A stretch of DNA of 7,334 nt from Acidobacteriaceae bacterium (GTDB lineage Bacteria; Acidobacteriota; Terriglobia; Terriglobales; Acidobacteriaceae). The stretch covers positions 1-7,334 of the forward strand of contig PLSH01000059.1 in NCBI GenBank assembly GCA_003165095.1, read 5' to 3'. Under the pieces are notes generated by a model. That model was given only the letters and a program-made list of their open reading frames with translations. It was not told where the DNA came from and searched no databases. Below are positions 1 through 6,642 of this stretch, in pieces. Position numbers and translations under genes: made by a program. How positions within the stretch are numbered: position 1 is the first letter of the stretch; every line of letters starts with the position of its first letter.

Positions 1-22
1 GAAAGGCGGTCTCAGCATGGCA

Positions 23-3000
23 TTAAGGCACATTGACTACGGTGTTCACCAATGTGGTCGATGCAGTCAATGCAATCAACCTGCCGTTGACCGTCGATAT
101 CGTGACAACCCCGGCAGTTGAAACCGAGATCCCCGCTTGAGCGATGACCGTTCCCTCGAACGTTCCGCCTCCCGCCCCGTTGATGGTCGCGCCGCTTCCG
201 ACCGCCCAGAAGATGTTGCTGGCCTTGGCGCCGTTGGTCAGGATAATACTGCTCGGTTGGCCCGCTTCGCCCACGGTGAGAGACGATCCGATCTGGAAGA
301 CGAAATATGCATTGGGATTGCCCTGGGCGTCGAGAGTAAGATTCCCCCCGGTTATTCCCACTGTGCTTGCGTTCGTGTAGACGCCGGGGTAAATGGTTGT
401 GCCGGCCAGCCCGCCTGCCAGAGCGCCGGTTGAGGGCAGCCCTTGAAGCGTGTTGTAAGCGGTTGTAGCTTCCGCCAGGGCCGTGGTTGCGATGGCCATG
501 GTGGCAGCGGTTCCTTCATCGGGGCAATTCACGGTAGGAGGCGGCGGAGCGGTGTCGATCGTCCCGTTCACCTGCCCTATGTTGAGTGGTGTTTCCGTAT
601 ACGTGCATGGCCATACGGCGCCAACAATCGGAACGCTCGTATCGTGGAATCCGGTAATCGTGGTCGAGGCGCCCGTGGTCCCGATATCTCCATTGACCAC
701 TGTTTCGATCCCCTGGTTGGTCATCCCGGCGGGACCGCCAAAGCCACCAAACAGCGCTATGGTCGATCCAAGGACGATTGGCGGCGGAACTGCTGCCGCA
801 CCGGTCTTGAAGGTCCAGGGATTCGGCGCGCCGGTGTTCCCCAGAGGATTGCCTGCCAGGTCCGTCGCTCCATTGGTCACCGTCGCGGTATAGCTGGTGC
901 TGGCCGTGAGCAGCGCCGTGGGCGTGAGTGTGGCAATGAAGTTGACGGCATCGTAGGTTATCGTTGCCGGTATCGGGGTTCCGCTTGCGGACGTTCCCTG
1001 ATAAAGCAGGAACGTGGCCGTGGTGAGGGTCAGCGGATTCATCGCCTTGCTGAAGGTTGCGCTGACTGCCTGATTGAGGGGCACGCCTGTGGCCGCGCTG
1101 GCGGGATCCGTTGAAACCAGCTCCGGCGGAACGACGACTACAGCCGCGCCGGTGGTAAAGGTCCAGACACAGTTGCCGGCGTGGCTGCTGCAAGCTATTC
1201 CACCATCCAGTGCGGTACCCGCCAGGTCCTGAGCCCCGGTGGTGATCGTGGCTACAAACGTGGTGCTGGGCGCGAGGTTCGATGTCGGTGTAAACGTGAG
1301 CGTATTGCCAACGGCTGCGTAGGCAACCAGGCCTGATACGAGAGTGGCGCCCGGTCCCGTCAGCGTAAAGGTTCCCGAGTTGATCGTGGCCGGGTCCATC
1401 GCCGTGCTGAACGTGGCGCTGACGATCTGGTTGAGTGGCACCCCTGTGGCAAGGTTGGCGGGGATTGTCGAGATCACCGTCGGCGGTATGACAATCGGGA
1501 GGGCAGCGGTGGTGAAGCTCCAGGGATAGTTCTGGGTCAGCGCGGCGCCGTCAATAGCTGTTGCCCCCGTGGTGATGGTGGCCGTGTATACCGTGTCCGG
1601 CGCCAAGTTGACATCCGGCGTGAACGTCGCTGTCGAGCCGGCTGCAACATAGGTAACCACTCCTGTTACGCTGGCTCCGCCCTTCACCGTCAGCAAGAAG
1701 GTTGCCGAGTTGATCGAGGCCGGGGTCATTGCCTCGCTGAATGTGGCAGTGAGGGCCTCGTTGGTGGGCACAGCCGTGGCCCCATTCACCGGCACGGTGG
1801 AGATGACTGTCGGCACGGTTGGAGCCGGAACCGTCAGGAAGGTCCACACGTAGTTGCTGGCCAGTGAGGCGCCTGCCAGATCCTGGGCTCCGGTCGTGAT
1901 AGTGGCCGTAAAGAGGGTGTTAAATGCCAGATCGGCCGCTGGTGTGAATGTTGCGACGGATCCCGCGCAGTCGATTGTGCCAGGTACGGGGGTTGCGCCG
2001 GGGCCTGTCAAAGTAAACGCTGAGGCCGGGAACGTCGCGCACTTCATCGGCTCGTTGAAGGTCGCGCTGAGCACCTGGTCAACAGGCACGCCCGTGGCTG
2101 TATTCACAGGGACCGTGGATACCACTGCGAGCACCGGAGAAATCGTTGTGAAACTCCACACGTAGTTGGTAACCAGACCGGTACCCGCCAGGTCCTCAGC
2201 CCCAGTGGTGATCGTGGCCACGTAAGCAGTGCTGTTGTCCAGATCGGCGGTTGGCTTGAATGTCGCAACCAGGCCGGAGTAGGTGATGGCTCCGGGAACG
2301 TCAACTCCGCCCGGCCCCGTAACCGTGAAGGTTGCTGCATCGATTGTGCTTGGGCTCATCGGCTCGCTGAAGGCTGCGGTCAGCACTTGAGTGATCGGAA
2401 CACCCGTAGCTCCACTGGCCGGGACCACGGCTGTCACAGTTGGCGCTGCGGTAATCGTCGTAAAGGTCCAAACAGAGTTGGCGCCCAGCGGCTGTCCCGC
2501 CGGGTCTGAGGCTCCGGTCGTGATCGTGGCCGTGTAGGTGGCGTTATAGGCGAGATTGGCCATGGGCGTAAACGTAGCAATGGTGCCGGAGTACGTGACG
2601 GTTCCAGTCACAGCCCCGCCCGGGCCTGACAAGGTGAAGGTCGATGCACTGATCGTTGCCGGGTTCATCGGCTCGTTGAAGGTCGCGGTGACCGCATCGC
2701 CGACGGCCACATTTGTGGCTGCATTAGCCGGGACCATGGCTATTACCATAGGCGGCGGAGTAATCGTGGTAAACGTCCACACATAGTTCGCAGCCAGCGC
2801 AACGTTTCCGGCGCTCAAAGCCCCAGTAGTGATCGTGGCCGTATAGGTGGTGCTGTATGCCAGAGCGCCACCCGTGGGCGCAAACGTGGCGACCACGCCG
2901 GCGCACGTGACGGTTCCACTCACGGCAACGCCATCCTGGTTTGTGACTGTGAAGGCAGTCGCGAGAGACGCACAGCTCATTGCCTGGTTGAAGGTCGCGC

Positions 3001-3466
3001 TGATTGTCGCGCCTGCGGCGACATTTTGAGCGAATGGAAGGGGAGTTACCGACACCACGCCTGGGACGCTTGGGGCAATCGTGGTAAAGCTCCACACGTA
3101 GTTGGCAATCAGCTCAGAGCCGCCTGGCGCCGCAGCTCCATTGGTGATCGTGGCAGTATAGGTGGTTCCGTATGCGAGAGCGGCATTCGGCGTAAACGTC
3201 GCAACGACGCCGGTATACGTGACGGCTCCCGCTACGTTTCCGCCTGGCCCCGCCAACGTGAATGTCGAGGACGTAATCGAACCCGGGCTCATCGCCATGC
3301 TGAACGTCGCGGTGACGTTCGTGGTGATAGGGACACTGGTAGCGCCTTGAGCAGGGGTTACTGACACCACGCCTGGGAGGGTCACCATTTCCTGACCGCA
3401 ACCGGCCGCGAAGGCGGCCAGCAAGGTCGCCAGAAAGCACATGAAACCAATCCTGATTTTGCGCAT
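23..3466 (-). CDS. Ig-like repeat lipoprotein with C-terminal ice-binding-like (DUF3494) domain
   Basis: Large exported surface lipoprotein of 1147 residues. The start chosen is the ATG at 3464-3466, because it has an AGAGG ribosome site 6 nt upstream and opens directly into a signal peptide (MRKIRIGF, then a hydrophobic stretch to AAFAAGC, predicted lipidated Cys23). A start 13 codons upstream would only add a charged tail. Residues 32-896 are eight tandem Ig-like domains of the SbsA/Big_5 type, each about 102-119 residues, with recurring elements such as GATGVP, ATFSEPM, YTATITTGA, DLAG and YVWTFTT. Residues 897-1147 match the DUF3494 ice-binding-like fold: VVNGDIGTTG near the start, ATTAYNTLQG, IYPGVYT, NAYFVFQIGSSLTV, ASNIFWAVGSGATI, FEGTVIA and the ending NGRLIAL. 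DUF3494 proteins include true ice-binding proteins and adhesins, but many members are uncharacterised, so ice binding is inferred only. The likely layout is a lipid anchor, an Ig stalk and a beta-solenoid tip. A TAA stop closes the gene inside the window. Confidence 0.93.
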   Translation of the reverse strand: MRKIRIGFMCFLATLLAAFAAGCGQEMVTLPGVVSVTPAQGATSVPITTNVTATFSMAMSPGSITSSTFTLAGPGGNVAGAVTYTGVVATFTPNAALAYGTTYTATITNGAAAPGGSELIANYVWSFTTIAPSVPGVVSVTPLPFAQNVAAGATISATFNQAMSCASLATAFTVTNQDGVAVSGTVTCAGVVATFAPTGGALAYSTTYTATITTGALSAGNVALAANYVWTFTTITPPPMVIAMVPANAATNVAVGDAVTATFNEPMNPATISASTFTLSGPGGAVTGTVTYSGTIATFTPMANLAYNATYTATITTGASDPAGQPLGANSVWTFTTITAAPTVTAVVPASGATGVPITQVLTAAFSEPMSPSTIDAATFTVTGPGGVDVPGAITYSGLVATFKPTADLDNSTAYVATITTGAEDLAGTGLVTNYVWSFTTISPVLAVVSTVPVNTATGVPVDQVLSATFNEPMKCATFPASAFTLTGPGATPVPGTIDCAGSVATFTPAADLAFNTLFTATITTGAQDLAGASLASNYVWTFLTVPAPTVPTVISTVPVNGATAVPTNEALTATFSEAMTPASINSATFLLTVKGGASVTGVVTYVAAGSTATFTPDVNLAPDTVYTATITTGATAIDGAALTQNYPWSFTTAALPIVIPPTVISTIPANLATGVPLNQIVSATFSTAMDPATINSGTFTLTGPGATLVSGLVAYAAVGNTLTFTPTSNLAPSTTFVATITTGAQDLAGTALDGGIACSSHAGNCVWTFTTGAAVVVVPPELVSTDPASAATGVPLNQAVSATFSKAMNPLTLTTATFLLYQGTSASGTPIPATITYDAVNFIATLTPTALLTASTSYTATVTNGATDLAGNPLGNTGAPNPWTFKTGAAAVPPPIVLGSTIALFGGFGGPAGMTNQGIETVVNGDIGTTGASTTITGFHDTSVPIVGAVWPCTYTETPLNIGQVNGTIDTAPPPPTVNCPDEGTAATMAIATTALAEATTAYNTLQGLPSTGALAGGLAGTTIYPGVYTNASTVGITGGNLTLDAQGNPNAYFVFQIGSSLTVGEAGQPSSIILTNGAKASNIFWAVGSGATINGAGGGTFEGTVIAQAGISVSTAGVVTISTVNGRLIALTASTTLVNTVVNVP
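779..3373 (-). repeat. Eight tandem Ig-like (Big_5/SbsA) domain repeats within the lipoprotein gene
   Basis: Eight consecutive domain-length coding repeats. By my count they lie at 3062-3373 (repeat 1), 2750-3061 (2), 2441-2749 (3), 2135-2440 (4), 1811-2134 (5), 1481-1810 (6), 1124-1480 (7) and 779-1123 (8); boundaries are approximate to a few codons. They diverge at the protein level but keep short identical DNA words. The 11-mer gtgatcgtggc (plus strand), which encodes part of the TATIT strand, occurs at 3144, 2829, 2520, 2208 and 1242. Repeats 2 and 5 share a cysteine pair. Repeat 7 carries a short insertion with two further cysteines (ACSSHAGNC) before its last strand, and repeat 8 has a longer loop (TSASGTP). 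Growth of the array by unequal recombination is inferred from this pattern. Confidence 0.85.
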
Positions 3467-3472
3467 TTGAAA

Positions 3473-3477
3473 CCTCT
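3473..3477 (-). promoter_or_regulatory. Ribosome binding site of the Ig-like/DUF3494 lipoprotein
   Basis: AGAGG on the minus strand, 6 nt before the ATG at 3464-3466. It decides the start in favour of the methionine that opens the signal peptide rather than the upstream one at 3505. Confidence 0.7.
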
Positions 3478-3553
3478 TGCCCAGCCGTGGGGGGCGCGTG
3501 TCCAATGCTCACCAATTCTCCAGCTGGTGGTGGAATGCCGGAACTTGGCGGCT

Positions 3554-3582
3554 AGGCAAAGGTAGCAACAAGGAATTGTCAA
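3554..3582 (-). promoter_or_regulatory. Possible promoter of the lipoprotein gene
   Basis: The minus strand has a perfect TTGACA (plus 3577-3582) about 110 nt upstream of the start codon. At 17 nt spacing the -10 position reads TTGCCT, a poor match to TATAAT. The assignment is therefore weak and rests mainly on the -35 element and on its place just downstream of the 29-bp repeat array. Confidence 0.25.
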
Positions 3583-3627
3583 AACTGTACCGGATTGCAC
3601 ATATCAGCACAGAAATGCTCAACGGAA

Positions 3628-3714
3628 GTTTCTTAACTTAGATCAAAAGTTAACAAGTTCTTTAACTTAGATCAAAAGTGAACAAGTTCTTTAACTTAGA
3701 TCAAAAGCGAACAC
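3628..3714. repeat. Three tandem 29-bp direct repeats, possible regulator-binding array
   Basis: Three contiguous 29-bp units at 3628-3656, 3657-3685 and 3686-3714. A 17-nt core, ttaacttagatcaaaag, is identical in all three (3633-3649, 3662-3678, 3691-3707), while the flanks differ by a few bases. In unit 1 the core is part of a perfect inverted repeat with 7-bp arms and a 7-nt centre (ttaactt, agatcaa, aagttaa; 3633-3653). Units 2 and 3 carry one and two mismatches in the right arm. The array is AT-rich against GC-rich surroundings and non-coding. It ends about 160 nt upstream of the lipoprotein start codon and about 45 nt upstream of a TTGACA. These properties suit a multi-site operator or activator array; the cognate protein is unknown. 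Confidence 0.85.
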
Positions 3715-3777
3715 TCATAGAAGAGCGTCGGCTGAATCGCCGCTCGCTCACTTGTGGTAGTCCGGATACGCGAGCCG

Positions 3778-3797
3778 CTCCGGCTGCGTAGCCGGAG
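3778..3797. repeat. 8-bp perfect hairpin
   Basis: CTCCGGCT, loop GCGT, AGCCGGAG: an 8-bp perfect stem with a 4-nt loop. On the plus strand it is followed by only three T residues, so it is not a clear intrinsic terminator. It could be a small dispersed palindromic element or a structure in the 3' region of the YXWGXW transcript. Confidence 0.5.
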
Positions 3798-3892
3798 TTT
3801 GCGCTGCAGAATGAAGTAACTCGAATCGGCGAATAGCCTCTGCGGAATTCTGGTATTCAAAGCTGTTGATGGCAGGCGGGGCTACAAAGCTT

Positions 3893-3917
3893 CGGCCGGG
3901 GAATATAGCCCCGGCCG
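3893..3917 (-). terminator. GC-rich hairpin downstream of the YXWGXW gene, possible terminator
   Basis: CGGCCGGGG and CCCCGGCCG form a perfect 9-bp stem around a 7-nt loop, lying 47 nt after the stop codon at 3964. On the minus strand it is followed by AAGCTTTGTAG, with no real U-tract, so intrinsic termination is uncertain. The arm at 3906-3913 can instead pair with 3877-3884 (CGGGGCTA with TAGCCCCG), giving two mutually exclusive stems. Confidence 0.35.
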
Positions 3918-3963
3918 GAGATGGTTGCAATCGTCGATCAATGCGATCCGGAGAGATGGTCTG

Positions 3964-5034
3964 TTACCTCCGTGAACCCGGCCCCGCGGAACGAGCCTGC
4001 GGCTGACGCGACTGCAGGGACTGCTGTTGTGTTGCGTGCCTTTGCGACAGCGCCTGCGTCTGTGTCTGGTGCTTCTGTTCCACCTTCTGCGAGTTTGCCT
4101 TGAAGCTGCTCTTCTGGTGTTCCGAGTCCTGCTTCTGCTGGAGCTGCTGGCGTTCCGCGGTTTGTTTGGCGATCAGCTTGTCCTGCTGCGCTTCGTATTT
4201 TTTGTCGGCCCTGGCGTCTCCCGAATTGACCGCCGCGGGGCGGGAAATCGGGGGAAGATCGTTGGGATGCACGGCCGCGCGCGTACTGGCTGCCTCACCC
4301 CCGGTTGCGCCTCTTGCGGGCTCCTCAGCATCCCGTGCGCGCGCCGCTCCGCTGCCGCTGAAATCTCCAGGCTTCGATGTGGCTGCGATTGCCGGTTTGC
4401 CGTGGTTGACGCCTGCGCGCTGCGCCGGATTGGCGCGCGCGGCCTGCGCATGATCGTTTTGTGCTGCTCCAGCCGGAATATGGCTCTGCCGCGCCGCAGC
4501 CTCTTGTCCCGAGGTTGGACGCGCTTCGATGCCGCCCTGTCCGCCGTTGTAGCTGACGTGGTTCTCGTTGCCGGCTTCGATTCTCTCGTTGTAGACGTTG
4601 TGAAAATTGCCGCCGTTCAGATTGTTCACCGAGGAGTTATAGAAGAAGTGTCCGTGGTCCCAGCGGCCGCCTCCGTATCCCCCGCCCCAGTAGCCGTAGC
4701 CGTAATTGATTCCGCCATAGAACCCGACGCTTTCACCCCAATAGCCGTCATTGAAGAAGAAACCGCCGTCGCCCCAGCCCCAATATCCCGGCGTCCAAAG
4801 GAGACCTTCTTCCGGCGCCAATACCCAGGTTCCAGGCACCCAGTAGTAATCTGATACGCTGTCGTCATAGGCCCAGTAGCCCGGAGTCCAGAGATAGCCG
4901 TCACCGGGGCAAACTGGCTGGTCGTAGTAGGGAAGCGCAGGCGGCCCGATCGCGATTCTTACGCCAATCTGCCCGAATGTGGCGGCCGGAACGGCCAAAA
5001 TCAAAATCGAGAGAAAAAGCTTGATGATACGCAT
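3964..5034 (-). CDS. Secreted YXWGXW-repeat protein with Gln-rich C-terminal helix
   Basis: Exported protein of 356 residues; function unknown. The start is the ATG at 5032-5034: an AGAGGA ribosome site sits 6 nt upstream and the frame opens into a clear signal peptide (MRIIKLFLSILILAVPAATFG, likely cleaved near residue 21-22). The open frame continues 47 codons further upstream, but that part is polar and Ser/Arg/Gln-rich with no export signal. Residues 49-99 hold the family's aromatic repeat: WTPGYW (49-54), WVPGTW (65-70), WTPGYW (80-85) and a degenerate FNDGYW (94-99). A Gly/Tyr/Trp-rich stretch follows (100-132). A disordered Ala/Gly/Pro/Arg-rich linker (about 165-275) leads to a Gln/Lys-rich, probably alpha-helical segment (279-345) and a basic tail. 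YXWGXW proteins are common in Acidobacteriota and some Proteobacteria, usually as uncharacterised envelope or periplasmic proteins. The aromatic modules may bind carbohydrate or self-assemble, which is speculation. TAA stop. Confidence 0.88.
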   Translation of the reverse strand: MRIIKLFLSILILAVPAATFGQIGVRIAIGPPALPYYDQPVCPGDGYLWTPGYWAYDDSVSDYYWVPGTWVLAPEEGLLWTPGYWGWGDGGFFFNDGYWGESVGFYGGINYGYGYWGGGYGGGRWDHGHFFYNSSVNNLNGGNFHNVYNERIEAGNENHVSYNGGQGGIEARPTSGQEAAARQSHIPAGAAQNDHAQAARANPAQRAGVNHGKPAIAATSKPGDFSGSGAARARDAEEPARGATGGEAASTRAAVHPNDLPPISRPAAVNSGDARADKKYEAQQDKLIAKQTAERQQLQQKQDSEHQKSSFKANSQKVEQKHQTQTQALSQRHATQQQSLQSRQPQARSAGPGSRR

Positions 5035-5040
5035 GAGAGA

Positions 5041-5046
5041 TCCTCT
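5041..5046 (-). promoter_or_regulatory. Ribosome binding site of the YXWGXW-repeat protein
   Basis: AGAGGA on the minus strand, 6 nt before the ATG at 5032-5034, fixing the start at the signal peptide. The surrounding leader (GGCTGGCAAGAGG) closely resembles that of the lipoprotein gene (GGCTGGGCAAGAGG). Confidence 0.7.
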
Positions 5047-5241
5047 TGCCAGCCATCCTTCGATTGCCCGTGTTCGCGGTACCTGCTGAGGCTGCGAGGA
5101 TTGAGAGGCTGCGCGTGAAGCGCCAGTGTCCAGACTTCCACGGATGCGGGACCGAATCTGTGCACAACTGCTCATTTCAGGCGAGTGGGCAGTCGATCGA
5201 CGGCCCGTGAAATGCGTAGTGGTTTGAGCGAGATCCGCATC

Positions 5242-6540
5242 CTACACGATAAACATCGCAACCCCTGCCACGAACATGGCAATGGTGGTGAAAGCCACCA
5301 CAATCCATCCCAGGCGGGAGCTCGGCTGGCCCTGCATCAGCTTCCTGTCAGCAGCCACAATCAGGATTGCGACCAGAAGGAAGGGCGCCAGCAATCCGTT
5401 GATGACCGCTGTCCAGTAGAGAGCTCTCACCGGGTTGATACCGATGAAGTCCAGCACCACGCCCGCCGCGGTAGATACAAGAATCAACGCGTAAAACCAG
5501 CGCGCCTCTCTCAGCTTCCTGTTCAGGCCCTGGCGCCAGCCTAATGTCTCAGCGAAGGCGTAGGCGATGGATCCCGCCAGCGTTGGGATGGCAAGAAACC
5601 CGACCCCCACGATACCCAGGGTGAACAGGGTCGCCGCGAAGTTGCCCGCAAGAGGCCTGAGGGCCTCAGCCGCCTGGCGAGTGGTCTCAATGTTCGTAAT
5701 GTGGTGTTTGTTGAGCGTAATTGCAGTGGTGAGGATGATAAAGAACATGACCATGTTGGAGAAAAAAGCGCCAACGCCAACATCGATGTTTCTCAGGCCG
5801 AGCTCTTCTTGTGTGGCTCCTCTGCGCTTGGCGAGCGTGGTCTGTCCTGCCGACTTCTCCTCCTCGACCTCTTCACTCGCCTGCCAGAAGAAGAGATACG
5901 GGCTGATCGTGGTGCCGAGAATCGCGACCAGCATGCCCCACTCATCCCTGCTATGGGGCATGGATGGCACCAGGGTATCGTGCAGCACTGAGCCCCAGTT
6001 TGCTCCCACAACAAACGCTGTAATGGGATACGCGAAAAGCGCAAGGCACAGCCACTTGAGCACCTTCGCGATTTGATGATATTGAAGCCGGACCGTTGCC
6101 CAGGAAATGAAAAGCGCGAATGCCACCACAAACCAGTGGGAATTGATCCCGGAAAGCATCGCCGCCGCATCCGCCATGCCGGCCAGGTCCGCGGCGATGT
6201 TGATTGTGTTTGCGGCCAGCAGGGCTATAACGACGGTGAGCAGCAGCCACCTGGGAAATCGCTGCCTGAAATTTCCGGCCAGGCCTTGTCCCGTCACCTT
6301 GCCGATACGGGCGCACATCATTTGAACCGCGGCCATCAGCGGCCACGTCAGCAGGGCGGTCCACAGAAGTTTGGTTCCGAACTGGGCGCCGGCAACGGAG
6401 TATGTGGCGATACCGGATGGGTCATCGTCGGCCGCTCCGGTGATGATACCCGGCCCGAGCGACCGCAAGAGCTCTCGAATCCATCGAGATGGAGCGGATA
6501 CCGGCACTGAAGAGTTAGATGTAGTTTCCCTGCGGATCAA
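5242..6540 (-). CDS. Divergent NRAMP-superfamily divalent metal transporter
   Basis: Inner-membrane transporter of up to 432 residues with about 11 predicted hydrophobic helices, as in bacterial NRAMP/MntH proteins, which import Mn2+ or Fe2+ with protons. Helix 1 carries GPGIITGAADDDPSG, so the family's DPGN reads DPSG (residues 40-43). Helix 6 carries GTTISPYLFFWQ (209-220), where canonical members have A-x-x-M-P-H; the metal-ligand methionine is Ser213 and the histidine is Tyr215. An acidic stretch, ASEEVEEEK (221-229), follows helix 6. These changes resemble those in divergent NRAMP relatives, including the NRAMP-related magnesium transporters, so the substrate may not be Mn/Fe. The start is unresolved. 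The frame is closed by TGA at 6550-6552; only TTG at 6538-6540 or GTG at 6505-6507 lie before helix 1, and neither has a good ribosome site. It follows the CsbD gene by 102 nt and could share its transcript. TAG stop. Confidence 0.9.
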   Translation of the reverse strand: MIRRETTSNSSVPVSAPSRWIRELLRSLGPGIITGAADDDPSGIATYSVAGAQFGTKLLWTALLTWPLMAAVQMMCARIGKVTGQGLAGNFRQRFPRWLLLTVVIALLAANTINIAADLAGMADAAAMLSGINSHWFVVAFALFISWATVRLQYHQIAKVLKWLCLALFAYPITAFVVGANWGSVLHDTLVPSMPHSRDEWGMLVAILGTTISPYLFFWQASEEVEEEKSAGQTTLAKRRGATQEELGLRNIDVGVGAFFSNMVMFFIILTTAITLNKHHITNIETTRQAAEALRPLAGNFAATLFTLGIVGVGFLAIPTLAGSIAYAFAETLGWRQGLNRKLREARWFYALILVSTAAGVVLDFIGINPVRALYWTAVINGLLAPFLLVAILIVAADRKLMQGQPSSRLGWIVVAFTTIAMFVAGVAMFIV

Positions 6541-6642
6541 AGCGCGTACTCAAAAAAAAGTGTGGGAGTCATCGGCTCACGGTCGCGCCCGGCCGGGTTC
6601 TGTCACCGTCACACGCAACCATGTGCGCTCGCTGTGTTTGGC

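Larger units (their letters stand above)
3467..3963. other. 497-bp intergenic region with regulatory-looking repeats and hairpins
   Basis: No convincing gene lies here. From the lipoprotein side it holds the ribosome site, a TTGACA candidate promoter, the three 29-bp repeats, an 8-bp hairpin at 3778-3797 and a GC-rich hairpin cluster at 3877-3917 shortly after the stop of the YXWGXW gene. The only sizeable open frame (3748-3930, minus, 60 codons) starts with TTG, overlaps both hairpin sites and resembles no family I recognise, so I do not call it a gene. Confidence 0.7.

Noticed and set aside
516..1193. Long alternative-frame ORFs inside the Ig/DUF3494 gene (for example 516-1193 minus and 443-1114 plus)
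   Set aside because: They are rich in Arg, Gly, His and Ser with no domain pattern, as expected from off-frame reading of GC-rich repetitive coding DNA.
3553..3562. TACCTTTG on the minus strand as a Bacteroidetes-type TAnnTTTG promoter element
   Set aside because: The spacing to the upstream TTTG is too short for that promoter class, and the gene content does not suggest Bacteroidetes.
3628..3714. The 29-bp repeats as a CRISPR array
   Set aside because: The units are directly adjacent with no spacers between them, and no cas gene is present.
3748..3930. 60-codon minus-strand open frame between the lipoprotein and YXWGXW genes
   Set aside because: It starts with TTG, has no clear ribosome site, overlaps both GC-rich hairpin sites and matches no family I recognise.
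5035..5175. 47-codon N-terminal extension of the YXWGXW frame
   Set aside because: It precedes a complete signal peptide with its own well-placed ribosome site; the extension is polar and looks like leader sequence.
6550..6560. Run of eight T residues (minus strand) before the transporter as an intrinsic terminator for CsbD, or as a homopolymer frameshift hiding a longer N-terminus
   Set aside because: No good stem precedes the T-run, and the in-frame TGA at 6550-6552 lies at its downstream end, so changing the run length would not open the frame.
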